A stretch of DNA of 64,000 nucleotides from Symbiodinium kawagutii (lineage: Eukaryota; Sar; Dinophyceae; Suessiales; Symbiodiniaceae), in NCBI GenBank assembly GCA_009767595.1, contig VSDK01010372.1:285453-349452 (forward strand), read 5' to 3'. The position numbers and the translations under genes were made by a program. Shown in pieces: positions 1 to 10,587 of this stretch. Numbering within the stretch: position 1 is the first letter of the stretch; the number at the start of each line of letters is the position of its first letter. The notes beneath the pieces were generated by a model. That model was not told where the DNA came from and did not search any database. It saw nothing but the letters and a program-made list of their open reading frames with translations.

Positions 1-283
1 GATGGTGATGGTGATGTTGATGATGGTGGTGATGTTGATGATGGTGGTGATGGTGATGATGGTGGTGATGATGATGATGGTGATGGTGATGGTGATGATG
101 ATGATGGTGGTGATGGTGATGGTGATGGTGTTGATGGTGGTGATGATGATGGTGGTGATGATGATGATGGTGGTGATGATGATGATGGTGATGGTGATGG
201 TGATGTTGATGATGGTGGTGATGTTGATGATGGTGGTGATGGTGATGATGGTGGTGATGATGATGATGGTGATGGTGATAGGG
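1..283. repeat. GAT/GGT trinucleotide microsatellite
   Basis: Degenerate array of GATGGT, GATGTT and GATGAT units filling the left edge. It reads open in the forward frame as a Met/Val string, which is an artefact of the repeat. It uses the same GT-rich vocabulary found to the right of exons elsewhere, so it may be the right-hand arm of an intron whose exon lies outside the window. Confidence 0.95.
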
Positions 284-1517
284 AGATTTGTGTCGTCGTC
301 ATCGTCTATGTATTGCCGCACAAATTTCACAACTAAATTCTGCTGTGGGTCAGTTCACCCTGTGTCGATACTCAGCATCCTAAAAATGTGCAGGTTAGGC
401 AGCCTTTTTGGGGTGGCAGATTGACGAAATAGCTTGGCTAGGGGTCATTTGGAATAATTTGCCATTGTCAAAACAATTGGTTGGCTCTCAATGGTTCAGA
501 CTCTCGTTTCGTTTGCTTGTGGAAATAGCCGACCTAGTTGCGATATAAGTCAACACTATGATTCACTTGTTTGCTGTAGACAGAGTGATTCTTGTTCAGA
601 ATAATCACTAGTTCACTAGTTTCCATAAAGCTAAAACTGTGATTCACCATATTTTCCATTCATTGGCTGGCAATGCCCAGGTAATGATGCACTTCATGAT
701 GGCTAGGCTGTTAGGACTCCATTCTTCAATGATCAGTAGCAACAACTTAGCTCCTTAGCTCCCCCTTCAAAGGCCCTGTAAAAGGCTAGCACTGGGTACC
801 CCTGCCTCCTGGCCTCGCTCTTTCCAAACCACCAACCAATAATTAAGATTGCTATCACCACTACAAATTCCAAACTGTTGCGAAAGCCTACTGTCATGAA
901 CCATCATTGCCCGGTGCTATGAACCGGCTTATCAAATAGCCGTCAATTACAACCATCATCACCCAGCATAAAGCCATCATTCATCAGGATTATTCGCTTT
1001 TGACCATCATCAACCACCAAACCACAATTTAACCATCATTTAGCGATCATTCAACCATCAACTAAGCTGTGGTTAAGTACCACCATTCATAGTCTACCTG
1101 ACCTATCACTATCAAGAAGCATCATTAACCATCATAAGACCATCCCTAACAAGGGCCGACAATCGTTTATCTATCATTTAAACTGCCATCGGTTTTTGTT
1201 CTGACGTTACAGATTTCCTTTCTGTGTTACACCCCCTGTATACGTTGTAATTATACAGTATACGGATAGTATACAGCAAAAGCAAAGAAAATGCCTGTCT
1301 AGTCTAAAGATAGCAGCCTCAATCTTAAGAAGAGCAACAGTTCAAAAAATCATGATAATAATGATCAAAATATTAATGCAATCATATTGAAAGCCCAAGA
1401 CCTAGCGCCAATCTAGCGCTGCCTTGCAGAAGTAGGTGATTCTGCTGGGGGCCCGCTGCTTAACGAAGTTTAAAAACAACACCTATGAAATCAAAAAGGC
1501 ACTGCTATTTTAGAAAA
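284..1517. other. Non-coding spacer, switches to CCATCA text
   Basis: No supported gene. Up to about 840 the sequence is mixed. From about 895 it becomes rich in CCATCATT and ACCATCA words, the vocabulary that lies left of exons on the plus strand. An AT-rich patch with TATACAGTATAC-like runs lies near 1230-1290. Confidence 0.6.
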
Positions 1518-2030
1518 TCAACACATAGAATTTCGACAGCCAATCACATGTCCTGCCCATCTCTTGCCAGGTCCACAAGTCAGTTCCGTCAGTTCCTTTG
1601 CTCTGGGAAGTGCCAACCGATGATTCCCATGACAGTGATCTCCACATGCGGGAAGGACCGATCTCCAATCCTCAAGCATTTTGGCGAATGGGAATGAGAA
1701 GTCTACATCAAACTGAAAATTCCACTTGACAAAATCAATCATGATTCGAAATAGGATGAAGTTCGATCCGGCAAACGAATCGACCTCATGTCAAGCAGGT
1801 TGGTTCACATTTGTGATGCCTCCGTTCAACCGGAACTCGTCCACCACAAAACCTCTCAACTTCCTGCGCACTTCAAGCCCTCCACGAAATGTTTCCGTAT
1901 CCACATCTTCCACTGCCAAGTTCGAAGAGGTAGGCCATGGCAAATCAGTTACATACAAGCCATGGTGTTTCCAAGCCATTGATGGCCTCGAAGATGATCA
2001 CTTCGCTGTGACCCGCAATTGAGCATTCTT
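1518..2030 (-). pseudogene. Broken protein-like frame, unknown family
   Basis: The reverse strand has one frame from about 1979 to 1518 broken by a single TGA near 1791. The upper part reads like protein (EDVDTETFRGGLEVRRKLRG); the lower part also does (FAKMLEDWRSVLPACGDHCH) and ends at TGA. Just upstream, another frame looks coding (SEVIIFEAINGLETPW), which suggests a frameshift near 1970. Composition is richer in Trp, Cys and charged residues than the surrounding repeats. I do not recognise the protein. It could instead be two small exons, but no clear splice pair was seen. Confidence 0.45.
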
Positions 2031-3295
2031 TGTGCCCTACTAAAACACAAATCATCAACCCATTAACCAGCGTAAACCACTAGTTGTTGATAGCTATTGA
2101 TGGTTGATGATGATGAATACCATTGTTCTTAACAAGCACAATGATGGTTATCAATCACCATATCAGCCTCCTTATGACCAATCACAATTACATGATGCTG
2201 ATTGCAATGGTTGACAATGTCATAATATCATGATGGTATTCACCACGGTAATCAGCCATACTAAGATTATCAATACATATTAATACCATTACCAGCAGTT
2301 CTTGATTCTCAAGCCATCATAACTATCACTATCAATCATTATGACGGTGATAAAGCAACAATTATCATAGCTAAGAAAGGTCATCTTACCAGCCATCAAT
2401 TTCCTGGTTCACCACTATCATGACTACCATGAGAAAGGTTACTTTCACCATAATCATCATTACTAAGGGTAGTCATGAGAATGTTAAACCCTTGTACCAC
2501 TGGCAGTTATGATCAACGCTTGTATGAATTATTGTTAATTGTACCAACACAATGGTTAAATCAACCCTTGATACCCCTTGTACATTACCCTACCAGTGGT
2601 AAACCAGTGATGAACCAGTAAGTCACCCTTTATCAGAACTCTTGATAAATGGTAAAACCCTTGTAACTTTGGTACTCCCTTTATGAAACTCTTGTAAACT
2701 TGTAAACTAAAGTTGAACTATGGTAAACCTTTCGAACACTTGTAAAATAGCTGTACACACATGTAGGCCGTGTAATCCTTTTCAAACCCGATCAAACTAT
2801 ACTTACACTTAAAGTATGTGACTCATGTTTATTTCCTTGACTATGGTACACCCTTGATAACATTCACCAAGAAGGATTGATAACTGGTGAAACTACCATT
2901 AACCTTTCCCCACTAATAAGCACCATTCAGAATCAAATCAAACCAGTGATTGCAGTTTCAACTGATTAATCCTTATCCGAACTAATTACCACTAATAACT
3001 ACCATTCTAATAGTATTACTAATAGCTACCACTAATAACTACCACCTACTTTCACCACTAACTACCACCATTCAAATCAAACCTTGATAACCACTACCAT
3101 TCTCCACGAATAACCATTAATAACCACTAATAACCACTACCATCTAATAAAACCTTGATTCATCGCTTATAACCACTGATAGCTACCACGAATAACCACT
3201 ACCATTGTAATCACCACTAACTACCACTAATAACCACCAATAACCACTAATAATCACCACTAACTACCAACCCTTGTGGCCACTCCCCTCTACAC
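2031..3295. other. Intron arm of CCATCAACC/ACTAATAACTACC text
   Basis: Amino-rich on the plus strand, increasingly written as CACTAATAACTACC and ACCACTA words towards 3280. It abuts the exon at 3296. In the sense direction this is the 5' end of an intron rich in GGTAGTTATTAGTGG text. No coding signal was seen. Confidence 0.7.
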
Positions 3296-3370
3296 GCAGT
3301 CGCTGTCGAGCAGCTCATGGGCTTTTTGCAACTCCTTCTGCTGCTTTTCAGCGAGGCACGCGCGATAGTC
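3296..3370 (-). CDS. Coiled-coil micro-exon (DYRACLAEKQQKELQK)
   Basis: A GC-rich island of 75 bases, exactly 25 codons, reading DYRACLAEKQQKELQK then AHELLDSDC. It starts after a CCCGCAG acceptor with GAC and stops at a GTGTAG donor, so it is phase 0 at both ends. The Lys/Glu/Gln/Leu content and spacing suit a coiled coil. It is the most downstream exon of the minus-strand series visible here. The flanks are low-complexity repeat text, so the boundaries stand out. The donor is less typical than GTAAG or GTGAG. Confidence 0.65.
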
Positions 3371-4692
3371 CTGCGGGACCGTCAGCGATGGCAAGGGATG
3401 GCAAGGCATGGGTTGATGTTGACCCTGGATGAGCAGCTAAATTTTGTAGGTTTGCAGGGTTAGAACCATTGGTTTATAAGGGTTATAGCCATCAATAGGT
3501 TTATAACCATAGATGTTAGTCCATTTGTAGTGATTGAAGATGGTTAAGAGGAGTTATAACCATTGGCTTATAAGCTGAGAATAACCAACAATAATGGTCA
3601 ATGAATTCCCTAGGTTCATTAGTTGGGTGGGTACCAATTTAATTGCAAACCAGTTGGTTTAACTGGGGGATACCCCTATTGTTTATTAATCCAGGGTTGG
3701 CATTGGTGGCTGCTTGTTACTTAAGTGAAGGTAATTGATGGCCAAGTTCTGGTTAAGTCATGAATGACTGTTAAGTAACGGTAATTGTTAAGCGTTGTTA
3801 AGTAATTGTTAAATTGATGGCCAGTGGATGATCATTGATGGTTATTGAGGGTAAATTGGTGATAAATTGATTATTAATTGATGCCAAATGGTTATTTGAT
3901 GGTTCAATGATGGCTCTGTAATGGATAAACGATTGTTGGCGATGGCTAGCGGTGGCAAATAAACCAGTTGGCTATTTGTGAATACTGATCAATTTCTAGT
4001 TGGTAATAGTAATAAATAATAAATAACTGATAACCAATCTATTTGTATTGACCAGCCAATTGGCAGTTAATTCATAGGTTGATACTTGGTAATTGGCAGT
4101 GGTATACAGCGGCAATAGATCAACAACTGCTAGAATTGATACTGTACAATTCTTTGTGCACTTTTTTGATATGATAATATTATATGTAATTTTTGCACTT
4201 GATATCTTCCATTTCTACAGTTGGCAGTTGACAAACAGTTTGATGTTAGAATACTGCAAACCATGGACAAGAACCACCGGGGTTCATCATAGGTCATGAG
4301 TTCTCATTTGATGTTTTAGTAATGCCAAACATGTTGGTTGTCGCCATCTTTGCTCACAAATTTTCTTGTTGGGATTACGAGGCGTTGGTTATCTGTGGAC
4401 AAGATGACAATGGTATTTTCTTTACAAATGATCGTTGCCATTCTACGCAGGGGTAGGCATAATGAATATTTGTTCACCGTCCTATCTTGATCAGTTCATG
4501 AAACATTGGGTTGTTGGAAAAATCGTGTTTCTCAAAATACGGGTACCCCCTGATCATACAGTCCATCAATCATTATAGCAACAATCCAACCATTACAGTA
4601 GGTATATCCCCTATTATTGCTTATATCATCTCCTTGTCAACAACCATCCTTAACCATTTCGTAAACCAACCACCTTGTAGGGGGTCCCAAGC
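3371..4692. other. Intron: GGTTGATGG arm, switch near 4.1-4.5 kb
   Basis: Right of the exon the text is keto-rich (GGTTATAGCC, GATGGCC, TTGATGG) up to about 4100. From about 4550 it turns into CCATCAATC and AACCATCC words. A lone half of inverted-repeat family B (GTTTCTCAAAATACGGGTACCCCC) sits at about 4529-4553. Confidence 0.65.
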
Positions 4693-4807
4693 TGGCTGTG
4701 GGTCAAAACCCCGTACCCCTGGTTCTCCATCATTAACCATTGTTTTCCCTATAGTTTGGTTGGTCATTATCCACCATTATTGGTAGGTTAATATTGATCC
4801 ATAGCCA
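4693..4807 (+). mobile_element. MITE-like family A, copy A1
   Basis: About 115 bases bounded by TGGCTGTGGGTCAA and its near reverse complement TTGATCCATAGCCA. The interior is the family A core (GTACCCCTGGTTC, CCATCATTAACCATTG, TTTTCCCTATAG, then TTGGTTAATATT). It carries no coding capacity, so it would be non-autonomous. It ends about 40 bases from the next exon. Confidence 0.7.
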
Positions 4808-4848
4808 GCTGGCTTCAAAAACCCTGAAATGCCGACGGACCCTGGCAC

Positions 4849-4919
4849 CCTGGAGGCTTCTGGGCTTTCTCCTCTTGCCAGATTTCCCAGATCTCTTCCA
4901 GAAGATCTCGGCATTTCTC
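4849..4919 (-). CDS. Coiled-coil micro-exon (EKCRDLLEEIWEIWQEEK)
   Basis: After a CCCCCCAG acceptor the minus strand reads EKCRDLLEEIWEIWQEEK then AQKPP, with the last codon split before a GTGCCAGG donor (23 codons plus two bases). A donor ten bases further (GGTCCG) is also possible. Acidic, Trp-containing heptads are typical of an amphipathic helix. The start CAG|GAG matches most other exons of the series. Confidence 0.65.
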
Positions 4920-5477
4920 CTGGGGGGCTGGGCTCGCCATGGACAGTCACCACCCTCCAGGAGATACCCCGTTAAGAGGTGCGGGGGCAGGGCGTATCAC
5001 CATGACACATCTTAGGATCTGACCAAGCTGGTACTGACATGCTGGAAACTGAACATGGGACACTGGGTGAATCGAACATGTCTTTTTTAGATCTGGATAT
5101 CTTGCAAACAAATAATAGGTGATGTGCACTATATGCTTACTAACATGTTTCACCAAGTTCGCAAATCCGTGTATCATAGTACTGGTGTGCAAGGTAAAAT
5201 CCATGTTGACCTACTGATGGTGACCATGTTAGACACTTGGATTATCAACGGTCATCTCAGTATCATTGTCTCATGGTGACACACTGAAGCAACATAAACA
5301 TTATACGCACAGTAAATCAATCACGGCGTCGTAGTATCCTTATCAAGCGGCTAATTCATATTATGATGAATTAGCACATTTTTTTGACGTTTATGTTCGA
5401 TAACCCCCTGGAAAGCGTTTGATGAATACATGTTCATCATTTTCAATAATTGTCTTATTCTCAAACGCATTATATAT
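4920..5477. other. Spacer, weak GT/GATGG text
   Basis: Mixed sequence with TGATGGTGACC words near 5210-5280. A reverse-strand open stretch at 4947-5204 has no supporting splice signals and partly overlaps GC-rich exon-flanking DNA, so I left it uncalled. Confidence 0.4.
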
Positions 5478-5651
5478 TCAACTGGCACAGATTTCCAGAG
5501 AGCAGCCATGTGAACAGGACAATGGATGCCTTTACAGCCAGTACAGAACTGTCCAACATCTGGGAAGATCTATGACCAAGCTCAACTTCATCAGGACTTG
5601 CTCCACCCACGTGACTGACCGGTTGCCAGTGGTTGCTGGCTTGAATGGTTC
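5478..5651 (-). pseudogene. Protein-like remnant with one in-frame TAA
   Basis: Reverse-strand frame reading GNRSVTWVEQVLMKLSLVI and PRCWTVLYWL, then TAA, then RHPLSCSHGCSLEICAS and TGA. Coding-like text on both sides of the TAA suggests a nonsense mutation, probably from CAA. The family is unknown and it may be part of a longer decayed insertion. Confidence 0.35.
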
Positions 5652-5710
5652 CCCACGATTAACAACTTCGGTTCAACGGTTCAAAATGGCTAAAAACAAG
5701 GGGGGGCATG

Positions 5711-5809
5711 GGCGTTTCTCAAAATAGAGCACCCCTAAATCATTCTTCATTAGTCATTTATACCAATAAACTAACCATATCTTGAGGGTCCCCTATTTAA
5801 GAAATCACC
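5711..5809 (+). mobile_element. MITE-like family B, copy B1
   Basis: About 99 bases with imperfect inverted ends: GGCGTTTCTCAAAATAG at left and CTATTTAAGAAATCACC at right. Interior AT-rich, with a CACCCC and GGGTCCCC pair. Same design as the cleaner copies at 35.2 and 42.9 kb. Confidence 0.6.
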
Positions 5810-6712
5810 ATACGAACCTGCAGGTCATGGGGGGATGACTGCAAGTCCAATGTTTCACCAATTCCATCGTCACCTCAGGGCCGGGGCTCTGCAAAAATGC
5901 CAGATTGTTTGGCATTTTGAAGGTGCTGTTTTTGGATCGTCCACGAATGTCCATGATCAATGGTTAACAAATTTTCTTGGTTCATTGAAATCTATAAAAA
6001 ATATTCTATTGGTTCATTGAAAGTTGCAACAAATTACTAAAGATTCACTAGCTTTAGCAAGTGTTATCATTCAAGCTTGTCAGGTGGATCTGCCATTCCT
6101 GCGAAGTGGTTGATCCAGCAGCAACAATTCTCAACCAATACTATCCACCATGAGAACCACTAGTAACCACCATTGACCATTAGTGAAAACGACCCATCCC
6201 ACTACCAATTTTAGTCACGACTGACCGTTGGCTGTTTGCAAAGGCCATCACTTACCATCATTGTCTAGGTCTTTTACCGGCTTGTGAGCTATCAACAATC
6301 CGTCAATTAACTAAACTTGGATCGCCATCGCAAACCATCATCAAACCATCACTACCAAATTCTACGATTACATTACATATTTGGTTAGTAAATGATTGTA
6401 ATATTATTAATGGCTGAAAAACTAATCATTCGTCCATCAACCGTTAATCAGGCACTCCAAATCTGATATCAATAGATCATGAATTCACCCCCCCACCATC
6501 ATCGATTAGTAACACTACCAGCCATTAAGCACGAGTACCCGTGCAATAGTAAGTCGCCCACCATCAATGCTCCTTTCATTCGTCCCTTGTTAACCGTTTC
6601 CTGTAACCATCGAGAAATCATCTTAAACTATGATTAACTATCAATTGCCCACCAATTACTAAGAATCAATCACTACAAACCATGGTGGTTAGTAGTGGTT
6701 TATTGATGATTA
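5810..6712. other. Intron arm of CCATCA/ACCACC text
   Basis: Amino-rich words (CCATCATCAAACC, ACCATTGACC) from about 6110 to 6680, interrupted by unique AT-rich DNA. No supported exon. Confidence 0.6.
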
Positions 6713-6832
6713 CTGGTGGTGGGTCAAAACCCAGTACCCCGGGTGTACTACCATCATCAACCTTTGTATTCCCTATGAGATTGTTGGTTCTTATCCCTGA
6801 TGAAATTTGTCGTTAATGTTGACCCAGCTCGC
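6713..6832 (+). mobile_element. MITE-like family A, copy A2
   Basis: Diverged copy: GGTGGGTCAAAACCCAGTACC at its left, CCATCATCAACC and TTGTTGGTTCTTATCC inside, GTTGACCCAGCTCGCC at its right. Confidence 0.55.
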
Positions 6833-7017
6833 CAACTGTCAGTTCACCACCGCCAACCATCAATCAACACCAGTTGGTCAGCTGTGGTTCGTAGTGGTTG
6901 ATGATTAGTGGGTAATACCGTAATACCACTCGCATTTCTATCAAACCACTAAAGAGTGGTCCACCACTGCTTGGTTGGTGATAGTAATTGTTTGCGGTGA
7001 ATCAACTATTAGTCAAC

Positions 7018-7124
7018 TAGCTTTGGGTCAAAACCGTTAGTCCCTCTGGTTCCCCCATCATTAACCATGGTTTCCCTTACCGTTGTTGGTGCTTATTATC
7101 CATGGGACTGACCCAACAAGCTAG
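7018..7124 (+). mobile_element. MITE-like family A, copy A3
   Basis: Diverged copy starting TTTGGGTCAAAACC, with CCCCCATCATTAACCATGG and TTGTTGGTGCTTATTATCC inside and GACTGACCCAAC near its end. It lies immediately left of the larger element at 7156. Confidence 0.5.
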
Positions 7125-7192
7125 GCAGTAACGGATGGGGGAAACAATGGAGTTATTACTGTTATCCCTTATCTACAAGGTGGCCCCCTTAG

Positions 7193-7375
7193 TTATGTAA
7201 CTTGGGCTAGTTCACTAGGGTAACTAGGTTCCCGTTCCATAGACGGCCGTGTATTTTTCTCATCATTCTCATCTGTGCATGTAACAAATCTCACACGTTT
7301 TACATATGTTTCTGGTTGTACTCGTTGACAGACCCCAAAATGGCCTCTGCCGAAACTACTTTTTTCGGTGCACAT
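7193..7375 (-). pseudogene. Protein-like fragment inside the 7.2-8.1 kb element
   Basis: Reverse-strand 60-codon frame (FGRGHFGVCQRVQPETYVKR, then TRPSMEREPSYPSELAQ). Its C-terminal part resembles a plus-strand frame at about 7985-8091 (TRPSVERAPTTRQMED) at the other end of the element, so the two ends carry inverted copies of one coding-like sequence. Whether either copy is translated is unknown. Confidence 0.4.
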
Positions 7376-7556
7376 TTCGTCAACATGCTAGAACGTCTTT
7401 CAGAGCGTCCATGAACTGAACAGGTGTCAGAGGTGGCAGAGTTTGGCGCCACACCCATTGGAAGAGCAGAGGTCTGAGACAGAACTGAGGCACGTGATAA
7501 CGCACAAGCCATGTTACATGCCATGCTTATTATAAAGAAGGCCCGTTGCACCACAA

Positions 7557-7990
7557 CATGTCAGAAACGTCATGTTCCGTGCGCAGTCGTCACCGAACGT
7601 TAACACAGGTGCCCACACGCACGCAAGAAAACACCTACAACATTTCAGAATAAACGTCATGCCCCGTATGCAGTCGTCACCGAACGTTAACACAGGTGCC
7701 CACACGCACGCAAGAAAACACCATTACAACATGTCAGAAACGTCATGTTCCGTGCGCAGTAGTCACCGAACGTTAACACAGGTGCCCACACGCACACGCA
7801 CGCAAGAAAACACCATTACAACATGTCACAAACGTCATGCTCCGTTCGCAGTAGTCACCGAACGTTAACACAGGTGCCCACACGCACGCAAGAAAACACC
7901 ATTACAACATGTCAGAAACGTCATGCTCCGTACGCAGTCGTCACCGAACGTTAACACAGGTGCCCACACGCACGCAAAAAAACCTGTCAG
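7557..7990 (+). repeat. Five tandem units of about 86 bases
   Basis: Each unit contains GTCAGAAACGTCATG, CGCAGTCGTCACCGAACG and TTAACACAGGTGCCCACACG. One unit carries an extra ACACGC. The units are contiguous with no unique spacers, so this is a minisatellite, not a CRISPR array. The forward open frames across it are a product of the periodicity. Confidence 0.9.
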
Positions 7991-8256
7991 AAACGTCCAA
8001 TGTGCAGAAAGTTACGCGTCCGTCTGTGGAACGGGCACCAACTACCAGGCAAATGGAAGATATAACTAGCTTGTTAAATGGCGAATCTTAATCAACATAT
8101 AACGTTTGTGGGGCCCACCTTGTATAGCCTTACTGTTATCCCTTATCTATAGCCATTATTCATGGTTACCTGCTTGACCCATGGCCACCTTCGCGCCACT
8201 ACCAACCATAACTCCCCCGTGGCAACGCCACCTTCACGACTTGGCTCAGCGCATAC

Positions 8257-8343
8257 GCCCCGCCCCGGCCACGCCGCCCCGGTCTCCTGGTACATCTTCT
8301 CAGCCACCTGCTCACTGGCACGTTCGCCACGTGCAGCAGCGGC
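8257..8343 (-). CDS. Coiled-coil micro-exon (ERASEQVAEKMYQETG)
   Basis: 87 bases, 29 codons: AAAARGERASEQVAEKMYQE then TGAAWPGRG. A CACCAG acceptor precedes GCC, and the donor is GTATGC directly after GGC, giving phase 0 at both ends. Ala/Glu-rich helix followed by a Gly/Pro/Arg linker, a pattern shared with the 33.3 kb exon. Left flank is CCAACCATAA text and right flank is TTGGTTAATGG text, the usual switch. Confidence 0.75.
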
Positions 8344-10137
8344 CTGGTGCAGCGGGGGTTGCTGGTGGTTGGTGTCTTGGTTCATGGGTGGCTTAATGGT
8401 TGGCTAATGGTTGGTTAATGGTTGGTTGATGGTTGGTTGATGGTTGGTGAATGGTTGATGTGATTCATGGTTGCTTAATGGTTGGTCACTAGTGGTTTAT
8501 GGTGATTTTTAGTGATAACTGGTTGGTGAATGGTTGGTTCATTGATGGTTAATAGACGATTGTGGTGGTTCACAGCCGTTGATTGATGGTCAGGGATGGT
8601 TAAGATTGGATAGTGCCGGATAATGATGTTTCAGAATGGTTGACGGTGGTTAAATGAAAATTGATGACGGGTAATTACTGGGGAAGGATGGTTTGGAACG
8701 CTCAATTGGTAGGTCAAAAACACACCAACATTCAAAAACAAAAGACCATTCTCAGGGAGGTTCACAAATTCAACGAAGGTCATCCACGTGCTTGTTGTTT
8801 CGGTGTAGCCATATTGACCGGCTATGGTTGTTTATCAGCTACTTCCCAGCAATCCACCAGCCATTCACCAGCCATCAACCAGCCGGCTCAACGAATGGTG
8901 CCGTGGTTGCCAAGGCCATTCATGGTAGAACTGCCGCTGGGATCATGAAGTGGTAGAATGACACATCGGTGAGGACTGATGTTTTTCATAATAGTTAGTT
9001 GATGCGTCGTGGTTGGCTAATGGTTTCGCAGTCCTTTGTTGATGATTGTTTAGTAGTGGTTTACTGATGGTGGAATATGCTTAGTGATGGTTAATTGACG
9101 GATAAGAATGGTTAAGAAGGACAAATGACAATAATTACCCATCAGCTTAAAGATGCCCAGGACATCTGTTAGAGAGTCTGGGCTTGCTCTGAAATGATCA
9201 AAATTGGATATGATTTAAGCTGCTGAATGTTAGAGCAGGGACGAAGTGAAACCCTTCAACGGAAACATTCAGAGCAATCATGGACCCATTTAGGCCAGGC
9301 CCTCAGTCACCAGAGTCGCACAACTGCACACGTTAGAATCGCGGCTGACAAGAACTTTAATTCTTACACTGATTAAGGATGGTTCAGGATGGTGGCTAAT
9401 GGTTGATGAATCAATGGTAAGTTGATGGGTTGCTCAATGATTAAGGATGATTGAGAATCTTGGACTGATGGTCAAGGATGGTTGATTCCGATTAAGAACG
9501 GATTATGATGGTGAATTACCCAACTGATATTGCTGTATAATGTCATGCTACGAAATTTAGCTACAATTGTACAGTCGTGCAAAATGAACATGTATGACAG
9601 TTGGTATCAAAAGCAATAATTGAGAGTTGTTATCATGAGCCAGTCTAAACCATCATTGGTTCACAATCATCCATTTATTTCTTGATACTGATGAGCTTCT
9701 TTGCTAGACTACTACGTTAGTGACTTGTTCGATGTCTCTTCACTGAAAAAATAACTCATGGGTCAAGTGTTCCACTGGTGAATGGTTAATGCCCGACAAT
9801 AGTGCTGAATAAGCAACAGTAATTAGTCATGAATGGCCAACAACAAAAACAGTCAATAACCAACAATGTTGGTCGATGGCGGCTCATAATGAAAGGGCAT
9901 CAGCAATAATGTCATCGTTGGCAAGGCTTCATACTAATGCTAGTTTTACTGAATGCTGGTTTCCAGCCCAAGGAAAGACATTAGCCAAAAAACATAAACC
10001 AAACATTCATTAATAACAGGAAAAATCAAGACATATTAAACAAAATAGTTTAAAACTATGCGTAGCTCAAAATCAAATGGTCAACATGTCGACCTGCTCA
10101 CCATCTGCGCTGGTCCCAAGTGGCCGTTTGTCTCAAC
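8344..10137. other. Intron: TTGGTTAATGG arm then CCAACA arm
   Basis: Immediately right of the exon come runs of GGTTGGTTAATGG and GGTTGATGG up to about 9500. From about 9640 to 10030 words such as AACCATCA and AATAACCAACAA take over. An open stretch at 8661-8956 lies in the GT-rich arm and has no splice support. Confidence 0.65.
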
Positions 10138-10274
10138 CTGGTTCCCGCGCCGCCCTGGCCCCGGGCGCTGCTTCCCGGGCGCCTGCTTCATGCGCTGCAC
10201 TTCCTCGTCGTGTTTCTTCTTGGCCTCGGAGTGGCGCTTCTCCGCGAGGGTGGAGATGTGGATCTGGCGCCAAG
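10138..10274 (-). CDS. Coiled-coil exon (EKRHSEAKKKHDEEVQRMKQ)
   Basis: 137 bases: two bases then 45 codons reading WRQIHISTLA, EKRHSEAKKKHDEEVQRMKQ and APGKQRPGPGRRGNQ, ending at a GTTGAG donor. The acceptor GCGCGCAG is one choice; CGCCAG sixteen bases downstream is another. Strongly charged helix followed by a Pro/Gly/Arg linker. Very GC-rich against its flanks. The other two frames are open too, but give low-complexity Arg/Pro text. Confidence 0.7.
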
Positions 10275-10343
10275 CTGCGCGCAGCAGGTTGGATGGCAGC
10301 GTTGGTGCGCGGTTGGATGGACGGTGGATCCCGGGTCATTATA

Positions 10344-10458
10344 TGGCTATGGGCCAATATTAATCAGCCAACTAATGGGGGATGATCACCAACAATAGCA
10401 AGGAAAACAATGGTTAATGACAGGGGAAGCAGGGGCACAGGGTTTTGACCCACTGCCA
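10344..10458 (-). mobile_element. MITE-like family A, reverse copy A4
   Basis: Begins TGGCTATGGGCCAATATT and ends GGTTTTGACCCACTGCCA, the reverse complement of the family A layout, with GGAAAACAATGGTTAATG inside. Confidence 0.65.
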
Positions 10459-10476
10459 TATGGTTCTGGGTCCAGG

Positions 10477-10587
10477 CTTTGACCAACCCATTTCATAGGG
10501 GATAATCACTAACAATGATAGGGAAGCAATGGGACATGATGGGATGATGGGGGAACCAGGGGTACGGAGTTTTGAGCCACTGGCATA
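10477..10587 (-). mobile_element. MITE-like family A, reverse copy A5
   Basis: Second reverse copy close behind A4: TTTGACCAACCC at left, GGGGAACCAGGGGTACGG inside, TTTTGAGCCACTGGCA at right. The two copies lie in the same orientation about 20 bases apart. Confidence 0.55.

Larger units (their letters stand above)
7156..8149. mobile_element. Insertion with inverted ends and 20-base direct repeats
   Basis: A block of about 950 bases flanked by two identical copies of TTACTGTTATCCCTTATCTA (7156-7175 and 8130-8149), which look like a target-site duplication. The inner ends are inverted: ACAAGGTGGCCCCC at left and GGGGCCCACCTTGT at right. The inversion extends inward, because TCTATGGAACGGG read from the minus strand near 7240 matches TCTGTGGAACGGG on the plus strand near 8020. 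The interior holds five tandem units of about 86 bases. No transposase was seen. The flanking repeat resembles family A core text, so it seems to have landed in an older family A copy. Confidence 0.65.

Noticed and set aside
2..424. Forward 140-codon Met/Val frame
   Set aside because: It is the translation of a GATGGT microsatellite.
7557..7990. CRISPR-like periodic repeats
   Set aside because: Units of about 86 bases abut with no spacers, in a eukaryotic intron context.
8162..8407. Forward frames over the 8.3 kb exon
   Set aside because: Opposite strand to the coiled-coil reading; Ala/Pro/Arg text is the shadow of GC-rich codons.
10058..10398. Three forward frames over the 10.2 kb exon
   Set aside because: Shadows of the minus-strand coiled-coil exon.
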